From: Dethiobacter alkaliphilus AHT 1
GTDB taxonomy: Bacteria; Bacillota; Dethiobacteria; Dethiobacterales; Dethiobacteraceae
NCBI RefSeq assembly: GCF_000174415.1
Contig: NZ_ACJM01000005.1
Location: forward strand, 62,001 to 126,000
DNA: 64,000 nucleotides
Direction: 5' to 3'
Under the pieces are notes generated by a model. That model worked only from the letters and a program-made list of their open reading frames with translations. It did no database searches and was not told the DNA's origin. The position numbers and the translations under genes were made by a program. Below, in pieces: positions 44,391-52,826 of the stretch (its first letter is position 1; each line of letters starts with the position of its first letter).

Positions 44391-45758
44391 ATGCCATCAA
44401 AAATCACACTGGGGCCAATTACCCGGGCCCAGAATTCCTGTTCTGTGGAAGTTTCCATCGAAAACGGCGCAGTGGTAGATGCCCGCTGCGGCGTAGATTT
44501 TTTCCGGGGATTTGAGCTAATCCTTAAAGGCAGAGACCCGCGGGATGCCGGTTATTTATCACAAAGGATCTGCGGTATTTGCTCTGCTGCGCACGGAACG
44601 GCGGCTGCAATGGCCCTGGAAGATGCTGCGCAAATACGGCCGCCCCGTAACGGTGCACTATTGCGCAATTTAATCCTGGGTGCGGACTTTATGCAGGACC
44701 ATTTCCGGCATTTCTACATCTATGGCTTGCCCGACTATGTAGAGGGACCCGACATGGGTCCGTTTGCCCCCGGATATACCAAGGGGTTTCGTTTATCAAA
44801 AAAGAAGAATGACCTGTTGATGAAGCACTATCAACAAGCTTTGGATATAGCCCGGTTAAACCATGAGATGGTAACGCTTCTGGCAGGCAAAGCTCCCCAC
44901 AATCAAGGATTGTTGGCAGGTGGGTGTACTGTGCCTCCGGCAGCGGATATTCTTGCTGATTTCCAATCAAAATTAAAAAAAGTAAGAGCCTTCATTAAAG
45001 ATGTGATGATGACCGATATGATGATTTTGGCTGAAACCTACTCCGACTATTATCATATCGGTACCAGAGCTGCCGATTTTCTGGAGTTTGGACTATTTAC
45101 CCACCCTGAGAATAACCAAAAACGATATTTTCCCTCCGGAGCGTTAATTCACGGACAGAACAAAGAAGTAAACAGCAACCTTATTGCAGAGCATCTGCGA
45201 AATTCCTGGTATGACGAAGAAGCGGGAGCACAACATCCCGCTCAGGGCAAAACCATACCAAACCGGGAGAAATCAGGCGCTTATTCCTGGGTAAAAGCAC
45301 CTCGCTATGACGGCAAATCCGTAGAAGGTGGGCCGCTGGCGCGACTGTGGATTAAAGGTGATTATCAAAGAGGGGTCTCTGTTATGGACAGGAATATGGC
45401 CCGTGTGCTGGAAACGGAGAAGATAGCCGATTTAATGGTGCAATGGTTGGCTGAGCTTGAACCGGGCAAGCCGGTTTTTAAAAGCTTTAAGATGCCGTCA
45501 AAAGCAGAGGGTATTGGCCTTACCGGCGCGATGCGCGGACCTTTGGGTCACTGGTTGAAAATAGAAAAGGGAAGAATTGCTCATTACCAGATTATCACGC
45601 CAACGGCCTGGAATTTCTCACCACGGGATGCTTCCGGGCAATTAGGCCCGGTGGAGGAAGCCCTTATCGGGACAACCATCGAAGATGAAAAGGAACCTGT
45701 GGAAATAGGCAGAGTGATTCGTTCTTTTGATATATGTTCAGCATGTGCCAGCCATTAA
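44391..45758 (+). CDS. [NiFe] hydrogenase large subunit, lacking the C-terminal extension
   Basis: 455 residues. The nickel site is formed by RICGICSAAH (about 59-68) and the C-terminal CSAC in FDICSACASH. The protein stops directly after that His, whereas most large subunits carry a further peptide removed by an endopeptidase after nickel insertion. Thus no maturation cleavage should be needed, and no protease gene is nearby. The usual DPC of the last motif reads DIC. Expected function: H2 oxidation with electrons passed to the b-type cytochrome next door. Confidence 0.92.
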   Translation: MPSKITLGPITRAQNSCSVEVSIENGAVVDARCGVDFFRGFELILKGRDPRDAGYLSQRICGICSAAHGTAAAMALEDAAQIRPPRNGALLRNLILGADFMQDHFRHFYIYGLPDYVEGPDMGPFAPGYTKGFRLSKKKNDLLMKHYQQALDIARLNHEMVTLLAGKAPHNQGLLAGGCTVPPAADILADFQSKLKKVRAFIKDVMMTDMMILAETYSDYYHIGTRAADFLEFGLFTHPENNQKRYFPSGALIHGQNKEVNSNLIAEHLRNSWYDEEAGAQHPAQGKTIPNREKSGAYSWVKAPRYDGKSVEGGPLARLWIKGDYQRGVSVMDRNMARVLETEKIADLMVQWLAELEPGKPVFKSFKMPSKAEGIGLTGAMRGPLGHWLKIEKGRIAHYQIITPTAWNFSPRDASGQLGPVEEALIGTTIEDEKEPVEIGRVIRSFDICSACASH

Positions 45759-45807
45759 ACTGTAAACTTCAGGTGGGAACATAACATTAATTAACGGAGG
45801 TAACAGA

Positions 45808-46404
45808 GTGAAGGCATTGTTGTCGTTTCTTACTGGAAAAAAGCGCAGACATTCCTTGGCCGCCAGGGTTTTGCACTGGATATATGCCCCGTCCATCTTG
45901 GCCAGCATCCTAAGCGGGTTTTATCTGAGCTTTCCTTCTCCTCGCCGTGGTTTTCGCAATGTGGCGTCTGCCCAGAAAACCCATTTTATAGCTCAGTTTT
46001 TGCTGATAGGCTCCTACATATCCCGGATTTACAAAAGCTATGCCGTTAAGGATTATAAAGAATTAGTACCCGACGCAAAAGATATTGCCGGGTTGCCGGC
46101 ATTTTTGCAGCATGAGTTCTTTCTAACCTCTAAAGAGCGGAAATACAAAAAATATAATCCTGGACAAAAGCTCCTCTTTACCGCTTTTGGATTACTGGTA
46201 CCTTTGCAAATTTTTACAGGTCTGCATCTATATTCACCCCGGGTTTTACAGAAAGCTTCCGTTCCCCAAAAAGGGCTAGGCCCAATGCGCAAATGGCACT
46301 ACCTGTCCGCCTTAAGCATTTTCACACTTACTGCAGGACACCTTTACTTTGTCTTTACACATGATCCAAAGAAGCTAAAATCAATATTTACAGGTTCTGA
46401 ATAA
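45808..46404 (+). CDS. b-type cytochrome of the hydrogenase
   Basis: 198 residues with four hydrophobic segments. Histidines placed within or near helices (VLHWIYAP, KTHFIAQF, GLHLY, RKWHYLSALSIF, GHLYFVF) fit the di-haem HyaC/cytochrome b561 fold that transfers electrons from a [NiFe] hydrogenase to quinone. GGAGGTAAC precedes the GTG. It follows the large subunit by 49 bp and completes a three-gene operon without hyp maturation genes. Confidence 0.85.
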   Translation: MKALLSFLTGKKRRHSLAARVLHWIYAPSILASILSGFYLSFPSPRRGFRNVASAQKTHFIAQFLLIGSYISRIYKSYAVKDYKELVPDAKDIAGLPAFLQHEFFLTSKERKYKKYNPGQKLLFTAFGLLVPLQIFTGLHLYSPRVLQKASVPQKGLGPMRKWHYLSALSIFTLTAGHLYFVFTHDPKKLKSIFTGSE

Positions 46405-46548
46405 GCCAGTGTGATCTACAAGTAGCCTGAGGGTGTATTGACTATATAATTAATTATCAGTATAATTTTTTTAAATAATTGATTTCAAAATGGGAGTCTC
46501 TTGGCAAAGGCTAAGGGGCTTTTGGTTTTTCTTTACGAAAGGATGGGA

Positions 46549-46878
46549 ATGATGATAAAAAAAAAACAACAGGCATCACAGGGAAACGAATACTGGCGAG
46601 GAACAGAATACGCCTTTATTAATCACAAGAAATGCGAATCTTTCCCCTGTCATGCTACAGATGATCCGGACAACTTTAACTGCCTGTTTTGCTATTGCCC
46701 GCTTTACGCTCTGGGCGATGCTTGTGGCGGTTGTTTTCAGTACACAGAAGGTGGCATCAAAGACTGCAGCGGCTGCACCATTCCGCACGATAAAGATAAT
46801 TACGGTTATATAACAGAGCGTTTTAACGAAATCGTTGAATTAACCAAATGGGTAAAAGCTAACAAACCTTCAAAATAG
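46549..46878 (+). CDS. Cysteine-rich small domain protein
   Basis: About 109 residues with eight or more Cys in metal-binding style: HKKCESFPCHATDDPDNFNCLFCYCPLY (in part), GDACGGCF and DCSGCTIPH. This is the 'cysteine-rich small domain' family, often near cobamide or methyltransferase genes, function unknown. Several starts are possible (46543, 46549, 46552); GAAAGGATGG is just upstream, and a TTG at 46501 is less likely. It lies behind the hydrogenase operon but after a 145-bp gap. Confidence 0.75.
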   Translation: MMIKKKQQASQGNEYWRGTEYAFINHKKCESFPCHATDDPDNFNCLFCYCPLYALGDACGGCFQYTEGGIKDCSGCTIPHDKDNYGYITERFNEIVELTKWVKANKPSK

Positions 46879-46938
46879 CTTGCCTCCCCGTAGCAACGCG
46901 AGGTCCCCGTAGCAACGGAAAAATTATGGTAAAAACAG

Positions 46939-46967
46939 TTGACGGCTTTCAGTTATTCTGCTATAGT
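46939..46967 (+). promoter_or_regulatory. Promoter of the aro T-box operon
   Basis: TTGACG at 46939-46944, 17-bp spacer, TATAGT at 46962-46967, about 30 bp before the T-box Stem I. A short tandem repeat of CCCCGTAGCAACG lies at 46886-46917. Confidence 0.8.
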
Positions 46968-46989
46968 ACTTAATAATCAAATAAATAAA

Positions 46990-47276
46990 AGCAATGAAAG
47001 AGAAAAGTAAGCTGGCTTTAAGCTTTTCAGGGAGGAAGTGTCATCGACTGAAAGCACTTCCAAAGCTATGTTGGCCGAAGTTCGCTCTTGAGCTGTAGGT
47101 TGAACCCAGTTGTCTGGATAGTAGGCCGTACCGGAGACTTCTACCGTTAAAAGGAAGAGGGTATCGGATGAATTCCTGTACCTTTGTCAAGATGGCCTTT
47201 ATTGAGGCCAACTAGGGTGGTACCGCGAAAGTATATACTTCTCGCCCCTAAGAGGGTGGAGAAGTATTTTTATTTG
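46990..47276 (+). ncRNA. T-box leader 1, phenylalanine specifier
   Basis: Stem I starts with AAAGAG (paired with CTCTT) and contains an AGTA motif at about 47007. The specifier loop on the 3' side presents TTC (47081-47083), the Phe codon. The T-box AGGGTGGTACCGCG (47213-47226) offers TGGT for tRNA ACCA. The terminator pairs ATACTTCTC with GAGAAGTAT before TTTTTATTT. Uncharged tRNA-Phe should prevent termination and switch on chorismate mutase and DAHP synthase. Specifier assignment was by eye. Confidence 0.85.
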
Positions 47277-47284
47277 GTGGTATA

Positions 47285-47420
47285 TATGACAAAGGATGGT
47301 TGGAATAAGTAAATCCCGTACCTTGTTGAGAGGAATAAACTTGTTGTTTATTCAATTAGGGTGGTATCGCGGAAGTCTGTAGCTTTCGTCCCTTTAGGGG
47401 ATGGCTATAGGCTTTTTTCT
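47285..47420 (+). ncRNA. T-box leader 2, lacking Stem I
   Basis: A second T-box sequence TAGGGTGGTATCGCGG (47352-47367) is preceded by a small stem GAATAAAC/GTTTATTC and followed by a terminator (GTCTGTAGC with GCTATAGGC, then TTTTTTC). Only about 75 nt separate it from terminator 1, too little for Stem I, so it cannot read a codon. It looks like a tandem duplication of the Stem III-antiterminator part. Confidence 0.75.
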
Positions 47421-47421
47421 T

Positions 47422-47520
47422 ATACTGGTAGAAATTATAACGCTTCGCAGTTTGCGAAGCTGCTAAGGTAACCAGTATTGAAAAGCACGCGTTAAGGGAG
47501 CTGAATAAGCGTGCCTTTCT
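47422..47520 (+). repeat. Structured intergenic repeat, copy 2
   Basis: ATACTGGT/ACCAGTAT (47422-47429/47471-47478) encloses GCTTCGCA/TGCGAAGC (47442-47449/47453-47460); a third stem GCACGC/GCGTGC follows. The internal AAATTATAAC and TGCTAAGGTA are shared with copy 1 at 35838. Stem bases differ between copies while pairing is kept, as in a structured RNA. Confidence 0.6.
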
Positions 47521-47543
47521 TATTCCGGTTTGGGGGTGAAGTA

Positions 47544-47813
47544 GTGACGATTAATGATGCAAGAAGAAAAATAGACGAAATAGATCAAGACATTATTAGC
47601 TTGTTAGGGAAAAGAAGGCGTTGTGTAACAGAGATAGGTGAATTAAAGGCCAATAAAGTAAAGGTCAGGGATATTGGCCGGGAGCAGCTAATTCTTAAGA
47701 ATTTGAAGCAACAAGCAATAAAAGATGGGTTGGACCCTGAATTCATAGAGAAAGTTTATAAGGAAATTTTTGCTTACTTTATACAGTGCCAAAATGATAT
47801 GCTTGAAACCTAA
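47544..47813 (+). CDS. aroQ: Chorismate mutase (AroQ type)
   Basis: About 89 residues, all-helical. INDARRKIDEIDQDIISLLGKRRRCVTEIGELK is the first AroQ helix, with Arg, Lys and Asp active-site positions, then KVRDIGREQLILKNL and a C-terminal helix with Gln. It converts chorismate to prephenate for Phe and Tyr. The GTG at 47544 follows GGGGGTGAAG; longer starts lie inside the preceding repeat. First gene behind the double T-box, 70 bp ahead of DAHP synthase. Confidence 0.88.
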   Translation: MTINDARRKIDEIDQDIISLLGKRRRCVTEIGELKANKVKVRDIGREQLILKNLKQQAIKDGLDPEFIEKVYKEIFAYFIQCQNDMLET

Positions 47814-47883
47814 GCTGTGAGCGAATCTGGATCATTGATTCCGGGCAAAAAAGTAACCTGCGAAAAAAAAGGAGAGACATATT

Positions 47884-48912
47884 ATGACAATGAAGTTCAT
47901 TAAGCGAATTCCCACAGCGGATGAAATTATGGAAATGATACCCGTACCGAGCCACATTAAAGATATCAAAGAAAAAAGGGATGGGGAGATAAGAAATATC
48001 CTGGAGAATAAGGATGAAAGATTTCTTTTAATAATAGGCCCCTGTTCAGCGGATAATGAAGATTCTGTTTGCGAATATATTGGAAGGCTTGCACAGGTTC
48101 AGGAAAAGGTTAAAGATAAAGTTTTAATTATCCCCAGGATCTACACCAATAAGCCTCGTACAAATGGTGTGGGCTATAAGGGGATGGCGCATCAACCGGA
48201 TCCCCGCAAAAAGCCAAATTTATGTGAGGGTATAAAAGCCATCAGGAAAATGCATTTAAGGGCAATAAGCGAATCTTACATGCCTGCAGCAGATGAAATG
48301 CTTTACCCGGAAAACTATATCTACCTTTCAGACGTCTTAGGCTATGTTGCCATTGGTGCCCGTTCAGTGGAAAATCAGCAGCACAGACTAACTGTAAGTG
48401 GAGTTGAAGCACCGGTTGGCATGAAAAATCCCACAAGCGGCGACCGGTCTGTAATGTTTAATTCCATTATTGCAGCACAACAGAGCCATTCTTTTGCCTT
48501 TGCCGGATGGGAGGTGGAAACTACCGGCAATCCCCTCACTCATGCAATTTTAAGAGGTGCTGTGGACTGTACCGGTAGAAATATCCCTAATTATCACTAT
48601 GAGGATCTAATTCTGGTTGCTGAGGACTATGAAAAGCTGGGACTTCTAAATCCGGCCATCATTGTTGATACTAACCACTCAAATTCAATGAAATGCTTCT
48701 CTGAACAGCCCAGGATTGCAAAAGAGGTCTTAATGAGTAGAAAATATGATATTTTGCTGAACAAAATGATTAAAGGTCTGATGATTGAAAGCTACATGGT
48801 GGAAGGAAAACAGGGCGTCGGTGAAAATATATATGGTAAATCAATTACAGACGCATGCCTGGGATGGGATGGTACTGAAAAGTTAATTTATGATATTGCT
48901 GAAAGTATCTAA
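47884..48912 (+). CDS. aroF: 3-deoxy-7-phosphoheptulonate synthase
   Basis: 342 residues, class I DAHP synthase catalysing the first step of aromatic amino acid synthesis. LLIIGPCSADN (about 48-58) holds the metal-binding Cys, PRIYTNKPRTNGVGYKG the PEP-binding region, GARSVENQQHR the phosphate loop, and IVDTNHSNS the metal His. GGAGAGAC precedes the ATG. Paired with aroQ under a Phe-type T-box, so supply is set by phenylalanyl-tRNA charging. The symbol is generic; isoenzyme type cannot be told. Confidence 0.93.
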   Translation: MTMKFIKRIPTADEIMEMIPVPSHIKDIKEKRDGEIRNILENKDERFLLIIGPCSADNEDSVCEYIGRLAQVQEKVKDKVLIIPRIYTNKPRTNGVGYKGMAHQPDPRKKPNLCEGIKAIRKMHLRAISESYMPAADEMLYPENYIYLSDVLGYVAIGARSVENQQHRLTVSGVEAPVGMKNPTSGDRSVMFNSIIAAQQSHSFAFAGWEVETTGNPLTHAILRGAVDCTGRNIPNYHYEDLILVAEDYEKLGLLNPAIIVDTNHSNSMKCFSEQPRIAKEVLMSRKYDILLNKMIKGLMIESYMVEGKQGVGENIYGKSITDACLGWDGTEKLIYDIAESI

Positions 48913-48917
48913 ACAAT

Positions 48918-48965
48918 CAAAAGAATCCGGGTGGCCATTTTTGTGGCTGCCTGGATTCTTTTTGA
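48918..48965. terminator. Terminator between aroF and the MalT-like gene
   Basis: AAAAGAATCC and GGATTCTTTTT arms with an inner GGCC/GGCT; usable from both sides. Same family as hairpins at 7440 and 20283. Confidence 0.8.
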
Positions 48966-48998
48966 TTAAGCGATGATGATAGGTAGGTGGGGATAAAT

Positions 48999-50135
48999 TT
49001 AGCTTGGGAGCATGTTTAGTTTGCGGGCCATGGCTATTGCCTGAGTTCTTCCCTTTACCCCCAACTTGCCGTATATATTGCTGGTATGCCATTTTACCGT
49101 TCCCACCGACAGAAATAGTTTTTCAGATATCTCCTGGTTGGAGAGGCCGCGGTTGATTAAATCAAGAATCTCCAGTTCCCGGGTACTGAGCTCTTCCACC
49201 AGACCCGGAATAGGGCTTGAAGCAAGTTTAAGTGGCTCTTCTTTAAAGCTTTCCTGACCTGCATCAGGTGATATTGCCTGATAGACCCGCCGGGCATATT
49301 GTAACAGTTCTCCGGACAGGGTAATTTCTGTGCTTTTGTCTTTCTGGTCTAACAGACGATAAAAAACGGGAGCCGTATCTTTGCCTTCATCTAAAAACAC
49401 CTGAAAATATCCACATTCAAACCCTGTTTCAAGGGCAGTACACAGGCATTGTTCGGCAGCCGCGGAGTTGCCGGTCTTTTCTTCTAAACAGGCTTTGAGT
49501 AGAAGTAGCTCAATATGTGTTTTTTGATCCTGACCATTTAAGGCCAGTTCGGCTGCCCGGTTTAATAATTTACGCGCTTTGTCATCCTTGTTTTCTTTCA
49601 TTAAAATGCCGGTATATGTCAAAACGCCTTTTCCCTGTACGATTTGCACAAGGTTATCTTCATTTAATTGGGCGCAAGAGAACAGTTCCCGTGCCTTTTC
49701 CCATTCTTCCAAAACCACAAGAATGCGAGCCTGCCAGGTAGTGGCGGCAAGCATTATAATATACGGCAGATTAGTTTCCCGATTTATGGTTTCGATTTCT
49801 CGTATGCAAATAAGGGCGTCGTCGAATTTTTGCTGTGAAAATAACAGAGCAATCTTATATAGATTATTCCATCCCAACATGGGCTTATGAACCTTACCCA
49901 CGGCCAGGCCGCGTTCCAGGCAGCGTTCAGCCTCACCTAAACTGCCCCGCTCTCTCATCAGTTCTCCAAGCAATACCCAAAGGCCGCCTATCTGGGGTGC
50001 CCACAAAAAATCTTTTTCCTTTGCCGTTTTCAGAGTAGCATGGATCAGTTCTTCCGCCTCAGTAAGTCTACCCATGTTATGTAGGCATACAGCCAACTTA
50101 AATGAGGTGGAGCTTGCGTAGTAATATCTGTTCAT
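48999..50135 (-). CDS. MalT-like LuxR regulator, C-terminal half (frameshifted gene)
   Basis: 378 residues: tetratricopeptide-type helical repeats (YKIALLFSQQKFDDALICIREI and similar) followed by a LuxR helix-turn-helix ELSTRELEILDLINRGLSNQEISEKLF at the C-terminus (about 313-370). Alone it lacks the ATPase sensor domain. Read in its frame upstream of the ATG, the DNA continues to encode PFYLEAHQTSSKMNRYYYAS, the expected continuation of the gene at 50132-51736, so one protein of about 912 residues has been split by a frameshift near 50170-50180. Confidence 0.8.
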   Translation of the reverse strand: MNRYYYASSTSFKLAVCLHNMGRLTEAEELIHATLKTAKEKDFLWAPQIGGLWVLLGELMRERGSLGEAERCLERGLAVGKVHKPMLGWNNLYKIALLFSQQKFDDALICIREIETINRETNLPYIIMLAATTWQARILVVLEEWEKARELFSCAQLNEDNLVQIVQGKGVLTYTGILMKENKDDKARKLLNRAAELALNGQDQKTHIELLLLKACLEEKTGNSAAAEQCLCTALETGFECGYFQVFLDEGKDTAPVFYRLLDQKDKSTEITLSGELLQYARRVYQAISPDAGQESFKEEPLKLASSPIPGLVEELSTRELEILDLINRGLSNQEISEKLFLSVGTVKWHTSNIYGKLGVKGRTQAIAMARKLNMLPS

Positions 50136-51736
50136 CTTGCTGCTGGTTTGGTGGGCTTCAAGATAAAAGGGGTAGGCAATTTAGGATCGCCCAAAAACAG
50201 CTGAGTGTCACCGGAAATTATGGCTATATTGATTCTTAAAAAATAGTTGTCGGCAGGTAACAGCCGCAATGCTTCTTGTGCATGCTCCAGTGCCTGGGGA
50301 ATTTTATGGGAGAAAAGGTTATGATAAGCCTTTACCAAAGCTACGATACTGCTGTATTCCCGGTGATTTTTTAGCTTTTCATCCGCATTTTCTTCAGCCA
50401 ATGCCAGTAAGGCGCCCACTTCCTCCCTGCCTTTCCTCATAAGGTGATAAAGTGCCTTATATACGGCTAAAAGGGGATACTTTCGTAATATCTCATCCGG
50501 GAAGCTATCCAGGCAGCGGACAATAAGGTTCGGGCCTTCCGACTCAACTATTTCTTTACTGTTAGCATGAAGTATTTCAGCTACTTTATCTAAGTTTTTA
50601 ACAGTTAAAAAATGATAAACCGCTTCGCTGAGTTCGTTTGCCTCAAAAAACCATTTTCCTGCCTTATTATGTAATTCAGTTATCATTTCCGGCTGCCTGC
50701 TTGATAGCTGGTGGCGTAGCAGGTCGGAAAAGAGGTGATGATACCGGTACCATATTCCCTGGTTATCCAGGGGAATTACAAACAGGTTTGCAGCCTCCAG
50801 GGCAGAAAGGACTTCCGCACTGTCGTTGCTGCCGGTAATCGCATCGCATAATGGTGCGCAAAAGCGGTTTAGAATTGATGTCTGCATCAAAAATTCACGC
50901 ACAGCCTCCGGTTGTCTGGTAAAAACCTCCTCGCTGAGAAAGTTAAATACGTTGCGTTGGTTGCCGGCAAACTCGTGAATAAATCTATCCTTATTGTTAT
51001 TTGATGTAAGCGAGTAGGCGGCCAACTGTAAACCTGCAATCCAGCCTTCTGTTTTTTCATGCAGGGTATTAAGCTGCGCTTCACTTAGCGCCAGGCCTTT
51101 TGTTTCTGTAAGTAATCTGCCGGTTTCCTCTTCATTGAACCTGAGTTGATCAAGACGCAATTCGGCCATTTTCCTCTTGGCGCGCCAGCGGGATAAAGGC
51201 CAGGGAGGGTCGGAACGGGTAGTGATGGCCAGATGTAATGTGGGAGGGAGGTTTTCTATGAAAAAGGCCATATTCTTATGAATCCGGACATTCTCAATCA
51301 GGTGGTAATCATCGAGAACCAGAATGTATGGTTTATCCAGCGCAAATAACTCGTTTAACAGAGTAACCAGGAACGATTCAATATCTTCAGATTCTGCGGA
51401 CAAAGCATTGGAGCGCAGCATCTCCATTGGCCCTTCTCCCAAATCCGCTTTTAACGTTTGCAGTGAGGATATCAGATACAGCCAGAACCGATCTTCCTTA
51501 TTGTCAGCTTCATCCAAGGCATACCAGGCGGCCCGGTCTTCACGGCCGGTCAGCCAGCTTCGGATAAGGGTGGTTTTGCCAAACCCTGCCGGGGCAGAAA
51601 CCAGCGTCAATGGGTAGGTAAAGCCTTCCGCCGCCCAAAGACCATGATCCAGTGATTCCAGTATGCAGGGGCGGGGCAAAATATTGGCCCCCTGCGGAGG
51701 AACGCTGGTTTTTATTTTTAAAATGTTTCCAACCAT
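50132..51736 (-). CDS. MalT-like LuxR regulator, N-terminal half (frameshifted gene)
   Basis: 534 residues: LVSAPAGFGKTTLIRSWL is the P-loop (about 43-60), FLWYALDEADN-type and ILVLDDYHLI Walker B (about 140-149), and TTRSDPPW the sensor region of the STAND/MalT ATPase, then winged-helix and superhelical parts. The last 20 residues (KLPTPFILKPTKPAAR) are out of the original frame. MalT-type activators bind ATP and an inducer. The gene is divergent from the ABC exporter at 51906 and may regulate it. Confidence 0.82.
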   Translation of the reverse strand: MVGNILKIKTSVPPQGANILPRPCILESLDHGLWAAEGFTYPLTLVSAPAGFGKTTLIRSWLTGREDRAAWYALDEADNKEDRFWLYLISSLQTLKADLGEGPMEMLRSNALSAESEDIESFLVTLLNELFALDKPYILVLDDYHLIENVRIHKNMAFFIENLPPTLHLAITTRSDPPWPLSRWRAKRKMAELRLDQLRFNEEETGRLLTETKGLALSEAQLNTLHEKTEGWIAGLQLAAYSLTSNNNKDRFIHEFAGNQRNVFNFLSEEVFTRQPEAVREFLMQTSILNRFCAPLCDAITGSNDSAEVLSALEAANLFVIPLDNQGIWYRYHHLFSDLLRHQLSSRQPEMITELHNKAGKWFFEANELSEAVYHFLTVKNLDKVAEILHANSKEIVESEGPNLIVRCLDSFPDEILRKYPLLAVYKALYHLMRKGREEVGALLALAEENADEKLKNHREYSSIVALVKAYHNLFSHKIPQALEHAQEALRLLPADNYFLRINIAIISGDTQLFLGDPKLPTPFILKPTKPAAR

Positions 51737-51905
51737 AAAGACACCTCCCGTTGTCTATATTTTCCTTGTGGGCTGCGAGGAATCCTCTTTTTACCTTAAG
51801 CAGAAGTTGGGGGGTTGGTATTGACCCAACCTAACTTTGGTCAGGTCTCACCTCTGAGAGTTTGCGTTATGATTGAGGTAACAAAAATAAACGGAGGTGC
51901 CTTAA

Positions 51906-52823
51906 ATGACTGTACTGGAAACAAGAGAACTAACCAAGTATTACGGAAAGTTTTTGGCTCTAAATAAAGTAAACCTTAATTTAGAGCGCGGTGAAGTGTT
52001 GGGGTTTATCGGTCCTAACGGAGCCGGTAAGACCACGGCGATTCGTATCTTACTGGGACTTTTGCGCAAAAGTAGCGGGGAGGCAAAATTATTTGGTCAG
52101 GATGCCTGGAAGGATGCGGTGGAAATTCATCGAAGACTGGCGTATGTGCCCGGGGATGTGCACCTGTGGCCCAATCTTACCGGTGGAGAGGTTATTGACC
52201 TCTACAGTAAACTGCGTGGCGACATCAATCAGCAGCGCCGCGCTGAAATGTTAAAGCGTTTTGATTTGGATCCCACCAAAAAATGCAGCACTTACTCCAA
52301 AGGAAATAGGCAAAAGGTGGCACTGGTGGCGGCGTTTGCATCAGATGCGGAACTCTTTATTCTGGATGAACCCACTTCCGGCCTGGATCCGTTGATGGCC
52401 AGCGTTTTTCAGGACTGTGTTGCCGAAAAGAAGCAAGAAGGCAGAACAGTACTGATGTCCAGCCATATCCTGGCCGATGTGGAGAAGCTGTGTGACCGGG
52501 TAAGCATTATCAGGCATGGTGAAATAGTGGAGACAGGAACACTGACGGAACTTCGTCACCTGACCCGCACAATGATTGCTGTGGAAACGGCTCACCCCCT
52601 TGCCAACCTGGAAAAAATGGGCGGCGTTTATAACGTCAATAAAGACGGAAACCGTGCCAACTTCCATGTGGAAAGTAATCGGTTAGATGAGATTATGCAG
52701 TATCTTGTACAGTTTGGCATTCGCTCTCTTACCAGTACCCCTCCCACCTTGGAGGAACTGTTCATGCGCCATTACAGTGAAGAGCTGGATAGCCTGAATG
52801 GTAAAGCAGAAAGGAGTGCATAA
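51906..52823 (+). CDS. ABC exporter ATP-binding protein
   Basis: 305 residues. Walker A GPNGAGKTT (about 37-45), Q-loop region, signature YSKGNRQKVALVAAF (a variant of LSGGQ), Walker B LFILDEPTSGLDPL (about 155-168) and the H-loop SSHI. The extra C-terminal domain fits drug or antibiotic exporters of the CcmA/DrrA type. GGAGGTG precedes the ATG. The permease starts four bases after its stop. An imperfect TTGACC...GGTCA pair at about 51818-51840 in the divergent spacer could be an activator site. Confidence 0.92.
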   Translation: MTVLETRELTKYYGKFLALNKVNLNLERGEVLGFIGPNGAGKTTAIRILLGLLRKSSGEAKLFGQDAWKDAVEIHRRLAYVPGDVHLWPNLTGGEVIDLYSKLRGDINQQRRAEMLKRFDLDPTKKCSTYSKGNRQKVALVAAFASDAELFILDEPTSGLDPLMASVFQDCVAEKKQEGRTVLMSSHILADVEKLCDRVSIIRHGEIVETGTLTELRHLTRTMIAVETAHPLANLEKMGGVYNVNKDGNRANFHVESNRLDEIMQYLVQFGIRSLTSTPPTLEELFMRHYSEELDSLNGKAERSA

Positions 52824-52826
52824 TGA

